From Promethearchaeota archaeon (GTDB lineage Archaea; Asgardarchaeota; Lokiarchaeia; Helarchaeales; RDOG01): 64,000 bases of DNA. Numbering within the stretch: the stretch's first letter is position 1; every line of letters begins with the position of its first letter. A program made the position numbers and the translations under genes. The notes below the pieces were generated by a model. It was not told the origin of the DNA. It saw only the letters and a list, made by a program, of their open reading frames with translations, and did no database searches. Shown here in pieces: positions 53,918 to 62,819 of this stretch. The stretch is taken from NCBI GenBank assembly GCA_011365055.1, contig RDOG01000015.1, positions 1 through 64,000 of the forward strand, written 5' to 3'.

Positions 53918-54427
53918 TTTATTACCTCCTTTATGAACATAACCACAAAAAAGGATGAGAAATAATCCAAAGTTTAAAATTTAAATTTATTTATTCTTGT
54001 CGTATTTTAAGCCCATTTGACCTTTTGATGAGAATTAGAACCTCTTTTACTTTATAATGTGCTTTTTTTCATTGGGTGCTCAAGTTTTAAATTCTTTTAA
54101 ATAGAAAAGTTTTGATTCTTATTCTCTATAAATTTGAATTGAATAAATGTATTTATTTCAATTTTCTTTAATTAACAATTAAGAAATATTTGAAAATTAT
54201 CTTTTTAATACATTATTAATCCTTCTCATATAATTCTCACATAATAATACTTTTCTAATGCCTAATTTTCTTCATACATTAAATGATGGAGAAATTTAAG
54301 TTCATTATGATTTCTCTCATCTTCTTTTATTAGATTCTAATAAAATTGATCAACTTTAAAAAACATCAAAGATTGTTTTAATATATAAGAACACATCTAG
54401 TTAAACTCAAAAAAAAGGTAAATATTA
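53918..54427. other. AT-rich intergenic stretch
   Basis: 510 bases between the secreted-protein gene start and a small plus-strand gene. The left end holds the SD of the secreted protein (AAAGGAGGT, minus strand) and its promoter. The right part contains several A/T runs; no other structure is apparent. Confidence 0.5.
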
Positions 54428-54586
54428 ATGAATCAAATGCTGGTAAATTTTCAGAAGCATAGAAACGATTTAATAAACTATATTAATGTTACAAACCTGT
54501 CTGCTAGATCTAAGAAAAAAATTTTAGATTTAATTGAAAAAATTGATGAAATATTTCAGGAAATTTATCAAAATAATGGAATTTAA
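54428..54586 (+). CDS. Small hypothetical protein (52 residues)
   Basis: An ATG-opened frame with AAGGT about eight bases upstream: MNQMLVNFQKHRNDLINYIN, followed by SARSKKKILDLIEKIDEIFQ and EIYQNNGI. It is helical and charged, with no frame conflict, and stops just before the convergent Cys-rich gene. A real small protein is plausible but unproven. Confidence 0.4.
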   Translation: MNQMLVNFQKHRNDLINYINVTNLSARSKKKILDLIEKIDEIFQEIYQNNGI

Positions 54587-54597
54587 CAAAAATTAGG

Positions 54598-55113
54598 TTA
54601 AACTTTTTCTATCATGGTCAATTCAGGAGCATGTAATAATTTACTATAAGCAATTAATTCACTTTCATTAAAACTGGATAAATTATCTAGTAAAATTTTT
54701 TTGGTATCTTGAATATATTCTTCCAATATGTCAATTTTCTTTAAATACTTTACTAATTCACAATTTCCAACATATAGAATTAACTTTTTCACTCCTTCCT
54801 CATAATCAAATGTTAAAGGCCAAAGAAGACAATCAATTGGTTTGACATCTTGAATATAACACTCACCTTTTTCTGAAAGAAATATACATTGATCATTTGC
54901 TTGCTTTGTTATCGTGTAAAACTCTTCGTTATCGATATTTTCTAACTTATGTTTTATAAATAATTCAAGATCTTGTGTGGAATTTTCTTCAATTTTTAAG
55001 TAATTTAAAATATTTTTACGTTCTTTTTTAGACACAAATGCATAAAAAGGCTTAGTACAACAGGTTCTATTTTTGCATTTTCTACAAGCGTCTAAACAAT
55101 TTACATTACTTAT
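54598..55113 (-). CDS. YkgJ-like Cys-rich (zinc/Fe-S) protein, AUA start proposed
   Basis: About 171 residues. The sequence before the first canonical start (GTG 55035) reads NCLDACRKCKNRTCCTKPFY, the N-terminal cysteine block of YkgJ-type proteins, and the later CIFLSEKGECYIQDVKPIDC block completes the set. So translation must start upstream. The frame there reaches a TAA without any ATG, GTG or TTG. An ATA at 55113 has GAGGTG (55123-55128) nine bases upstream. Last gene of the ddl-kamA operon, overlapping the previous gene by 8 bases. It may be a metal or cluster protein; role unknown. Confidence 0.7.
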   Translation of the reverse strand: MSNVNCLDACRKCKNRTCCTKPFYAFVSKKERKNILNYLKIEENSTQDLELFIKHKLENIDNEEFYTITKQANDQCIFLSEKGECYIQDVKPIDCLLWPLTFDYEEGVKKLILYVGNCELVKYLKKIDILEEYIQDTKKILLDNLSSFNESELIAYSKLLHAPELTMIEKV

Positions 55114-55870
55114 GAGGGACCGCCACCTCTTTAGTTTTTAAGTGAATTCTCTCTTCTAAATCCAAATAATCTTCTGGTAAAGGTATTTTATACCTTTTTA
55201 ACGCATTTAATATTATACTATTTATAAAATCAATGTAATTGAATCCTAACAACTCAAATAATATCGCTAAACTCGAGTTTTTATCTAAATATGGTGTTAG
55301 ATTTATTTCAGAAAGAAATATATTTTTATTTTCATCTAAAAATATGAGAAACTCGCAAAAATCCGTAGCATGAATGGAATAGAATGTTTTTTTACATATT
55401 TCCTTGATATCATCAGATGTTATCATTTCAATTTTATAATTGTCATGCAGGTCGTATAAAAGCATTAATTCACAATCATTGCCCAAAGTTGAAACATTTA
55501 ATGATTTTAAATGGAGTAAATCCTTGAAATCGCTCAATAAGTTTATATTTTCCCATTTTAGCAATTTTTTCAAAATTACTTTATCTTTGCATATTGTAGC
55601 TGGAAATACTTTAGGACCAATTATGTTCAATTCTAATAACTCACAAATGGATGCAACTGAAACTGGAAGATTTTTATCATATCTATTACGTGCTAAATTA
55701 AATACCAAATCTATTTTATTATTTTGCAAATTTTCGACCAAACTTGCATTAGCTTCAAATAAATATACTTTATGATCATAATATTCTAAAGCTTCTTTAA
55801 TGTTGAGTGCTTCAATAATAGTTTTTCCAAAAAAGAAATCATAAATAATTGAAATATTTTTCTCTGCCAT
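55106..55870 (-). CDS. Truncated D-Ala-D-Ala-ligase-like ATP-grasp protein
   Basis: 254 residues, related to the ligase at 57002. The N-terminal domain matches (KIDLVFNLARNRYDKNLPVS for DIIFNIAEG; LLELNIIGPKVFPATICKDK for the ligase's FLNIPYVGSD stretch), and the last ATP-grasp metal motif remains as FLSEINLTPYLD. The central ATP-grasp segment (EEFIDGREFTV in the partner) has no counterpart, and the length is about 90 residues below normal. It may be a non-catalytic partner or a minimal ligase. It follows kamA by 13 bases in the same operon. Confidence 0.65.
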   Translation of the reverse strand: MAEKNISIIYDFFFGKTIIEALNIKEALEYYDHKVYLFEANASLVENLQNNKIDLVFNLARNRYDKNLPVSVASICELLELNIIGPKVFPATICKDKVILKKLLKWENINLLSDFKDLLHLKSLNVSTLGNDCELMLLYDLHDNYKIEMITSDDIKEICKKTFYSIHATDFCEFLIFLDENKNIFLSEINLTPYLDKNSSLAILFELLGFNYIDFINSIILNALKRYKIPLPEDYLDLEERIHLKTKEVAVPHK

Positions 55871-55883
55871 CTTGGTTTCCCAT

Positions 55884-57005
55884 TTAACTTAAACTTATTT
55901 GATTCTTCACCCTAATTTGTGGATTGGACTGAAGAATGCTATTTTCACCATTTTCGACTGGAATTTTATATTCGTAGATTTTTCCTTCATAGTTTTTAAG
56001 TAATATATTTTCCTCTGTTCGTTGAATTACTGGATCTGGGATTATTGCTATTTTTCCTCCGCCTCCTGGGGTGTCTATTACATAATGAGGTACCGCAAGA
56101 CCTGAAGTATGTCCTCTCAGTGCTTCAATTACATCTAAACCTGCTTTAACAGGAGTTCTAAAGTGATTCGAACCTTTAACGTAATCTGCTTGAAATAGAT
56201 AATAAGGTTTAACTCTCATTTTTAGCAATTTTTGATTTAAATTTTTAAAGCATTCAGGATTATCATTAACATCTTTTAATAAAACGCTTTGATTTCCTAA
56301 TGGGATTCCATTATCTGCTAACATTGCGCATGCTTTTACAGAATCATCCGTTATTTCGTAAGGGTGATTGAAATGAGTATTTATATATAAAGGATGATAT
56401 CTTTTTAGCGTATTACAGAGATTTTTTGTAATTCTTTGTGGCAATGTGCAAGGTACTCGCGTTCCTATTCTTATTATATCCAAACTCGGAATTTTTCTGA
56501 GTTTTGATAAAATTGTATTTAAAATATCATCTGAAAGCAATAGTGGATCGCCTCCCGATAAGATAACATCCCTAACCTCAGAATGTTCCTCAATATATTT
56601 TATACCCCTACATATCTGCGACATCGAAATCTGCATTTTATGAGTTCCTACTTTACGTTTTCTCGTACAAAATCGACAATACATGGCACATTCTGATGAT
56701 ATGAGTAATAAGACTCTATCTGGATAACGATGTGTCAATCCAGGACAAGGTGAATCTGTCTCTTCATGTAATGGATCTTCTAAACCTTCAATGTCTTCTA
56801 GCTCTTTTATATCAGGAATGCACTGTTTCCAAATAGGATCTCCTTTTTCACGTATAAGTCCCAAATAATATGGGTTGACTCTCATTGGATATGTCTCTGT
56901 GACTTCTTCTATTTCTTTAAACTCAGCATCAGTTAATGCATGTTTTAATGTATCAGCTGAGGTTATGCTTTTCCTTAATATATCTTTCCAAGAATTGATA
57001 TTCAT
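55884..57005 (-). CDS. kamA: KamA-family aminomutase (lysine 2,3-aminomutase-like)
   Basis: A 373-residue radical SAM, PLP-dependent enzyme. Cluster motif CAMYCRFCTRKRKVG, VRDVILSGGDPLLL, and the PLP lysine region of the C-terminal part are intact. Both acidic substrate contacts of lysine 2,3-aminomutase have matches: the Asp in QADYVKGSNHFRTPV and the Asp in VIDTPGGGGK, whereas glutamate mutases have Lys and Asn there. Likely product: beta-lysine. ATG 57005 overlaps the ddl stop (ATGA) and is used instead of an upstream frame start. Beta-lysine is a compatible solute precursor in methanogens (AblA/AblB), but no acetyltransferase lies in this operon. Confidence 0.88.
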   Translation of the reverse strand: MNINSWKDILRKSITSADTLKHALTDAEFKEIEEVTETYPMRVNPYYLGLIREKGDPIWKQCIPDIKELEDIEGLEDPLHEETDSPCPGLTHRYPDRVLLLISSECAMYCRFCTRKRKVGTHKMQISMSQICRGIKYIEEHSEVRDVILSGGDPLLLSDDILNTILSKLRKIPSLDIIRIGTRVPCTLPQRITKNLCNTLKRYHPLYINTHFNHPYEITDDSVKACAMLADNGIPLGNQSVLLKDVNDNPECFKNLNQKLLKMRVKPYYLFQADYVKGSNHFRTPVKAGLDVIEALRGHTSGLAVPHYVIDTPGGGGKIAIIPDPVIQRTEENILLKNYEGKIYEYKIPVENGENSILQSNPQIRVKNQISLS

Positions 57006-58042
57006 TCTTTTTTCTTCCCACACCGTTTAATTCCTTCATTTAATAAACGAATTATATATTTATTATATTCATATCCTGCAGCTTTTGCTGCTTTAATCAT
57101 TGAATGATTTACTTCAGGCGAATATGACATGCCCGGTAATGGATTTATTTCCAAAATGTATGGATCATCATTTTTATTTAATCTTAGGTCTACTCTACCA
57201 AAATCCCTACACCCAATTGCTTTATAAGCCCTCAAAGCCATTTCTTTCAATTTTTTTTCCTGATTTTTTGTTATTTTAGCAGGACAAACTGTTGAATTTG
57301 GATCATCCCAAATAGTTTTCACTTCATATGAACAAAAAGCTCTTGCTTCTTTTGGAATTGTATCAAAACTAATTTCAACTGGAGGCAAAATCTCGTAAGG
57401 TTCTGAATTACCAATTACAGTAACAGTAAATTCTCTACCATCTATAAATTCTTCAACAATCAGCGGTTGAGAATATTGTTCCAACCTTTTTTTTACTATA
57501 TTTTTTAATTGGTCAATATTTTCAACATAAGAGTCATTAAATATTCCCTTTGAAGTTCCTTCATGCGCAGGTTTAACAATTAAAGGATAATTTAAGTCCA
57601 AACCTTCAATTTCCTCTAATTTTGTCAAAATTTTAAATTTTGCTGTCAGTACACCGCTTTCCATCCATATCTTCTTGGCACTGGGTTTATCTAATCCTAA
57701 TGCTAAAGTTAAAGGATCAGAGCCGACATACGGGATATTTAAGAACTCAAAAATACCAGGAAAGATTGCTTCTCTACCTTCACTATTTTGCGTTCCTTCT
57801 GCTATATTAAAAATAATATCAACATTATGTTGTAATAATTTTGATAAAAGATCCTTATTTGCTTCTATAGGGATGACTTTATGTCCAGTACTCTCCAAAG
57901 CAGAAATAATATGATTAATAGTATCTTCAGAATCAAACTCGGCGTACTTATCTTTCTCCTCGCCAGAATCCGGAGCCTTCTCAATATTATAAGTAAAACC
58001 AACTACCACTGGGCCTAACTGACTATTTCTATTGCTTAACAT
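57002..58042 (-). CDS. D-alanine--D-alanine ligase-like ATP-grasp enzyme
   Basis: 346 residues. Typical Ddl blocks: DIIFNIAEGTQNSEGREAIF, PYVGSDPLTLALGLDK, PLIVKPAHEGTSKGI (ATP contact), EEFIDGREFTVTVIG, CRDFGRVDLRLN and the metal motif EINPLPGMSYSPEVNHSM. It would join two amino acids through an acyl phosphate. In an organism without a murein wall, and beside kamA, a beta-lysine- or other beta-amino-acid-containing dipeptide is a likely product; this is inference. First gene of a four-gene operon. Confidence 0.85.
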   Translation of the reverse strand: MLSNRNSQLGPVVVGFTYNIEKAPDSGEEKDKYAEFDSEDTINHIISALESTGHKVIPIEANKDLLSKLLQHNVDIIFNIAEGTQNSEGREAIFPGIFEFLNIPYVGSDPLTLALGLDKPSAKKIWMESGVLTAKFKILTKLEEIEGLDLNYPLIVKPAHEGTSKGIFNDSYVENIDQLKNIVKKRLEQYSQPLIVEEFIDGREFTVTVIGNSEPYEILPPVEISFDTIPKEARAFCSYEVKTIWDDPNSTVCPAKITKNQEKKLKEMALRAYKAIGCRDFGRVDLRLNKNDDPYILEINPLPGMSYSPEVNHSMIKAAKAAGYEYNKYIIRLLNEGIKRCGKKKE

Positions 58043-58257
58043 TTTATCTAGGAACGGTTCATAGGTGTTATTTTATTTTAATACAAATCAAATTTAGATA
58101 TTTTATTAATACTTGTTATATTGAGACATTTATTCTTGATAATTTAAAATATATGAAATTAATATTGATAAGAAAAATTGATGGTTAAGACTAGTGACCA
58201 AATTTAAATAATACTATAATCATAAAAGATCAAAAAAAACTGTTGATTAATTTAAAA

Positions 58258-58938
58258 ATGAACGACAAAAAGAAGGAATTAATCACTACAACAGAAAAAA
58301 ATAAGGATTTTAAGAATGAAATCCTAAAAATTTTAAGAGGGAATCAATTATCAACTCGTGAAATAAGCGAGGAACTTGGTGCCACGTACGGTACAACTTT
58401 AAAATATTTAGAGATTTTAAATGCTAGTTTAATGATTGAAAATAAAATTTTTGGAAAAACAAAAGTCTGGACAATTAAAAAAATTAATCCATTAGAACTT
58501 GATCAAAATTCGCTCCTTTTTATTATATTAAAAAATTCTAATCAAAATAATAAAAATAATGATCAATTAATTGAAATTTTAAATACATTTTATTCAAAAG
58601 CTTTTAGAACTATAAAGTCTGAATTTAAAAATTTAGGAATGATCGAAGCAATTAAAAGATATATTGAAATTCTTAAGGATTCAAAATGGAAAGAAATAAA
58701 TGATTTCGAAATAAACGGGGTAAATGATAGCATAAATATTAAAATAAAAGAATGTAAATATAAATTTGGTTGCTGTTATAACATAAAAAAAGATAATATC
58801 CCTATTTTTTGCATACAAAGTTATGGTTTTCTTTCTCTTTTTAAAAATGTTTTAAATAAAAATATAAATTTTGATTTAATCCACTTTGGACTTTCCCCAA
58901 ATTATTGTACGATTTCATTTAAAAATCAGGATAAATGA
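58258..58938 (+). CDS. Winged-helix regulator with Cys-rich C-terminal domain
   Basis: About 226 residues. The N-terminal winged helix (LRGNQLSTREISEELGATYG TTLKYLEILN, split here, and VWTIKKINP) is ArsR/MarR-like. The C-terminal domain ends with KECKYKFGCCYNIKKDNIPI and FCIQSYGFLSLFKNVL, a set of four Cys able to sense metal or redox state. ATG 58258 is chosen over TTG 58243. It is divergent from the ddl-kamA operon with a 200-base gap, so it is the obvious candidate to control it. Confidence 0.7.
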   Translation: MNDKKKELITTTEKNKDFKNEILKILRGNQLSTREISEELGATYGTTLKYLEILNASLMIENKIFGKTKVWTIKKINPLELDQNSLLFIILKNSNQNNKNNDQLIEILNTFYSKAFRTIKSEFKNLGMIEAIKRYIEILKDSKWKEINDFEINGVNDSINIKIKECKYKFGCCYNIKKDNIPIFCIQSYGFLSLFKNVLNKNINFDLIHFGLSPNYCTISFKNQDK

Positions 58939-59026
58939 GTTCACCAAAAAATATTTTATCTTAAAATGAATGTTCCATATCGAAGCATATATTTTAATTA
59001 AATCAAATATCATGAGATTGATCAAA

Positions 59027-59695
59027 ATGGTTTTTTCGAGAGAATTAACGAATGAAGAGAAACAAATCATTCTTAAATTAGAAAAATTTGTACGAAAAGC
59101 TCATGCCCAAAGTGACAGCCATGATTACGCCCATGTACTAACAGTATGCGACAATTCAATAAAAATTGGAAAAGAAATTGAAGATCTTGCAGATCCCTTT
59201 GTTTGTATATGTGGTTCTTTACTCCATGATATTGGAAAAACCGATAATACATTTTCTCACATTCATGGGTTGTTTGGAAGTTCTATTGCTGAAGAGTTTT
59301 TAGATGGATTATTAATTAAAAAAGATACAACCGATGCAATTTGCCGTGTAATTGTCCGTCATACTCCTACATCAATGATCCCTCCCGAAACGACAGAAGA
59401 AAAAATAGTATTTGATGCTGATTGTCTAGATCGTCTTGGATTAATGGGTCTGATTAGAGGATTTCTTGGAAAAGAGGGAAGCATGGACAAAATTTTGACG
59501 ACATACATGGAAAGACGTCTAAAAGATTATGAAAAATTAAATTTCAAAGTAAGTAAAGACATGGGTGATTGGAAACAACAAGAACTTGAAGGATTTGTTA
59601 TGTTTCTTCAAAAAAGATTGGATGATAGGCTATCCTCAATTGAAGATTTATTTGAAAAAGAAGGAATTGTCTCTAAAAAAGTAAAAAAGAAATAA
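59027..59695 (+). CDS. HD-domain phosphohydrolase
   Basis: 222 residues. The family metal motif is complete: HDYAHVLTVCDNS (first His), LLHDIGKTD (HD pair), a His in VRHTP and DADCLDRLG. This type (YedJ-like) hydrolyses phosphate esters or nucleotides; the substrate is unknown. ATG 59027 is used because the longer frame upstream is not family-like. It follows the regulator gene by 88 bases. Confidence 0.85.
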   Translation: MVFSRELTNEEKQIILKLEKFVRKAHAQSDSHDYAHVLTVCDNSIKIGKEIEDLADPFVCICGSLLHDIGKTDNTFSHIHGLFGSSIAEEFLDGLLIKKDTTDAICRVIVRHTPTSMIPPETTEEKIVFDADCLDRLGLMGLIRGFLGKEGSMDKILTTYMERRLKDYEKLNFKVSKDMGDWKQQELEGFVMFLQKRLDDRLSSIEDLFEKEGIVSKKVKKK

Positions 59696-59950
59696 GATGG
59701 AACTTAAGAATCTATTTTTAAAATGTAATGAAAAATTAACTTAAGTAAGAAATAAAAACTGTTAATAAAAATTGAAACGCATTTTAAATTATCCAAAATA
59801 ATAATAGAATTAAATTTTTTATCTTTCTTTTTAACTCATTATAGGTTTTCAAATCTCAGAATAAAATTAATCGCTTGTAAAATTTATAAGACATGTCTTA
59901 TTTTTATATGTATTTGAGTATTCAATTTCAATAAGGATCAAGGTATTAAA

Positions 59951-61384
59951 ATGAATATAGATTTAGTGCTCAAGGATTTTCAAATATATATAAAAAAAAA
60001 TAGAAAGCGCTATCTTGAATTTCTTAAAGATTTAATTAAAATCCCATCAATTTCTGCTTATGGTGATCCTGATCCCCTTTATGAGATTGTAAATTTTATT
60101 AATATTAAATTACAGAAGAATGTAATAACCACTTCTATCCTTGATCAATATGATGCAAATTATCCTTTGCTCATAGGAGAGAAAAATGTAATATCTCAGA
60201 ACGAATTAAAGAAACCCGTCCTTTTTATGGCACATTTGGATGTTCAACCTCCTGGTGATGAAGAAAAATGGACTAAAGTAAGTGATCCATTTGACCCTAT
60301 CGAGGAAAATGATAATTTATATGGACGTGGTAGTGTTGATACAAAGACACAAGTTGCAGCCGAAATAAGTGCAATTGATCTTTTAACAAAATTAAAGATT
60401 AAATCTCGGCCATTACGATTTTTATATACGACTGATGAAGAAATAGGGTCTTCAAGATCAACTGTAAAATACTTTAACACATTATTAAAAGAAGATTCCT
60501 CCAAACTCAACTATTTTGGGGCAATAAATGGTGAAAATACCAATCAAAGGATTGTATTAGGGTGCAAAGGAATAGTTAAATGTAGATTTACTGCTAGAAA
60601 TCCCTTAAGAAGAGCTCATTCTGGGCGATCAATGTTCCATGAATATCACCCTGTTCTAAATCTTTCTCAATTTTTAACAAAAATTCGAAAGAAAAGCAAA
60701 ATTTTATTGGATGAACTTAATTCTTTTGCACCAAAAATTCGAATTATTAAAGATGATGTTGATTATTTTGACGAATTGTCTAAATATCCCGATGAAATAA
60801 TTCTTTCCTTAAAAGGATTGAAGATAGCATTGGGAGAAAAATTATGGGATCATCTGATATCAACAGGTAATTGGAATCCTGAATCAATAGGTAGAAAATT
60901 TGCATCAATAAGCTTCAATCCCGGTAATTTTATATCTGGAAGTTTAGACAGTCAAACTATAGTTCCTGATGATGCAATATCAGATGTTGATATACGTCTA
61001 CCTCCTAATATAAAGCCGAAAGAAGTTATTGAAAAGTTAAAAATAATTCTTAAAGAACAAAAAAACATTGAGATGAAAGTCATCATGCCTCCTTCTCCTG
61101 AAGTTGATACTTTCTTTCAAGGTGCATTTACTTCACCAACTCATCCCTTTATAAAGAATTTTTTTGAAATATGTAACCACGTTTATGAAGAACCCAGAGT
61201 TATCATGCCTTTCTCAACAGGAACAAGCGATGATAGATTTCTTGAACAATTGGGTATTGCACACTTGAAATTTGGTTCAATAGGCAGAAATAATCATGGA
61301 TTCGATGAATATGTCTATTTACCAAGTTATTTTAATTTAATTAAGGTTTATGCTCTCATGATGATGGAATTTAGTAACTCATAA
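59951..61384 (+). CDS. M20-family dipeptidase/deacylase
   Basis: 477 residues. Metal site MAHLDVQPPGD, LYGRGSVDTKTQVAAEI, catalytic Glu in TTDEEIGSSR, a dimerisation insert, and GTSDDRFLEQ near the C-terminus are typical of M20 zinc peptidases (carnosinase/DapE/ArgE type). Cleavage of an unusual dipeptide such as a product of the upstream ligases is a tempting link but unproven. It is convergent with the ATP-grasp gene and 8 bases from it. Confidence 0.88.
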   Translation: MNIDLVLKDFQIYIKKNRKRYLEFLKDLIKIPSISAYGDPDPLYEIVNFINIKLQKNVITTSILDQYDANYPLLIGEKNVISQNELKKPVLFMAHLDVQPPGDEEKWTKVSDPFDPIEENDNLYGRGSVDTKTQVAAEISAIDLLTKLKIKSRPLRFLYTTDEEIGSSRSTVKYFNTLLKEDSSKLNYFGAINGENTNQRIVLGCKGIVKCRFTARNPLRRAHSGRSMFHEYHPVLNLSQFLTKIRKKSKILLDELNSFAPKIRIIKDDVDYFDELSKYPDEIILSLKGLKIALGEKLWDHLISTGNWNPESIGRKFASISFNPGNFISGSLDSQTIVPDDAISDVDIRLPPNIKPKEVIEKLKIILKEQKNIEMKVIMPPSPEVDTFFQGAFTSPTHPFIKNFFEICNHVYEEPRVIMPFSTGTSDDRFLEQLGIAHLKFGSIGRNNHGFDEYVYLPSYFNLIKVYALMMMEFSNS

Positions 61385-61392
61385 AAAAAATA

Positions 61393-62769
61393 TTAATTGA
61401 AAATAAATTTATTCCATTCCTTAAATTTTAAGATTTCATAATGCTTTTCAGATGAGATCTGAAAGAGGTGACAAGCAGAGCAAAACATATCAACAAGATC
61501 TTCTTCATTTAATTCTAACATTTTAAGATTTTCTGGTGAAAATGCAATTGCTCGATTAATATCAACACCCCAATCCCCACAAATATTCACAACGAATTCA
61601 TCTTTATTGAATTCACCTGTATAAGGTGCTCTAGCTATTCTTCCATTACCTCCTACTGGAAATAAATGCCCTTCTTGCTGAACAACATAAATACGGATGT
61701 CGAATGTTCGTTTGGTATTATTGAAATTAATAAGCGAGAATTTTGCCATTTCTTGAATGGTATATGGAAATGGATTTCTTCTGGGATCAAACTTGTCATA
61801 AAAATCCTTAATCGAATTTCCCATAATTTTTTTAGCTTGTTCTATTGTATGGTTATGACGAATAGCTTGTATTCCCGCCCCACCGGAACCTCCAAACGGT
61901 TTTATAACAAAATTATGTTTATTTTCTTTTAATAAATCGTTTAAAATATTTTCTAATTGAAAAGGATCTGCTACTTTACAAAATCTTAAAGGATGGATTC
62001 GATATTCTTCTAAAATATCTTTGCCAATCATTCCTGCAAGATACGTATTAGCTTTATCATCTGTTATGTGATAGATGGTGTTAATAATTCTTGTTTTAAC
62101 TTGGTTCCAATCGTGCTTTATATACGCTCCCACTATTGGAAATCTTCTAACTACTCCATCTCCAATAAGAATATGAATTTTTTTATCTTTAAAAGCGACA
62201 TATTGGTTTTTGTAAGATAAGACATCTAATAAATTATTATAATTCGAAATTATTATGGTTAAATCATCTTCTTCCTCTTTATTTGGGAGGTAACTAAACG
62301 AATTGTAAATACCGACTCGATATCCTTCAACTTCGTATCTCTGTTTTAAAAATTCAGCTAACATAATTTTTTCTTGGAATAAATCGTCATTTGGCAATGT
62401 TCCAATGAGAACCCTAATTGGCTCTTCACCAATTACTTCATCAACAGCGTTTTTATAAGCTAGGAAAATCATCTCGATTTGATCAGTTCCAGTTGATAAG
62501 AAACCTCTAGATGATCCACCATTCGCTTCAAGTATCACGAATTTACGCCTACCATCATATTCTGTAACCATAAAATCAACGGAACCGACATAGAATAATT
62601 CCTTATTTGATAATTTAGGCCAGCTTCCCAATTTATCCAAAGCTTGCCTTCTAATGTTACGAATAAATTTACTAGCTTGTTTTTGTCGAATCGGTGTAAG
62701 GGAAATGAAATTTTTATTAAAATAACGTGATATGTAAACTAAACTATCCTCATCAAATTTGAAACTCAA
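61393..62769 (-). CDS. ATP-grasp-like protein of unknown function
   Basis: 458 residues. The C-terminal half shows ATP-grasp traits: NFVIKPFGGSGGAGIQAI as the phosphate-binding loop, RTFDIRIYVV and VVNICGDWG strands. The N-terminal half (ELFYVGSVDFMVTEYDGRRKF, LEANGGSSRGF) resembles a preATP-grasp domain of glutathionylspermidine-synthase-like or archaeal ATP-grasp families. It lies 50 bases after an unknown partner gene on the same strand, probably one operon. The ligated substrates are unknown. Confidence 0.65.
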   Translation of the reverse strand: MSFKFDEDSLVYISRYFNKNFISLTPIRQKQASKFIRNIRRQALDKLGSWPKLSNKELFYVGSVDFMVTEYDGRRKFVILEANGGSSRGFLSTGTDQIEMIFLAYKNAVDEVIGEEPIRVLIGTLPNDDLFQEKIMLAEFLKQRYEVEGYRVGIYNSFSYLPNKEEEDDLTIIISNYNNLLDVLSYKNQYVAFKDKKIHILIGDGVVRRFPIVGAYIKHDWNQVKTRIINTIYHITDDKANTYLAGMIGKDILEEYRIHPLRFCKVADPFQLENILNDLLKENKHNFVIKPFGGSGGAGIQAIRHNHTIEQAKKIMGNSIKDFYDKFDPRRNPFPYTIQEMAKFSLINFNNTKRTFDIRIYVVQQEGHLFPVGGNGRIARAPYTGEFNKDEFVVNICGDWGVDINRAIAFSPENLKMLELNEEDLVDMFCSACHLFQISSEKHYEILKFKEWNKFIFN

Positions 62770-62819
62770 TTAATCCACTTCATGTAATTTTGTAATTTTT
62801 CATATAATAAAAATAAAAT

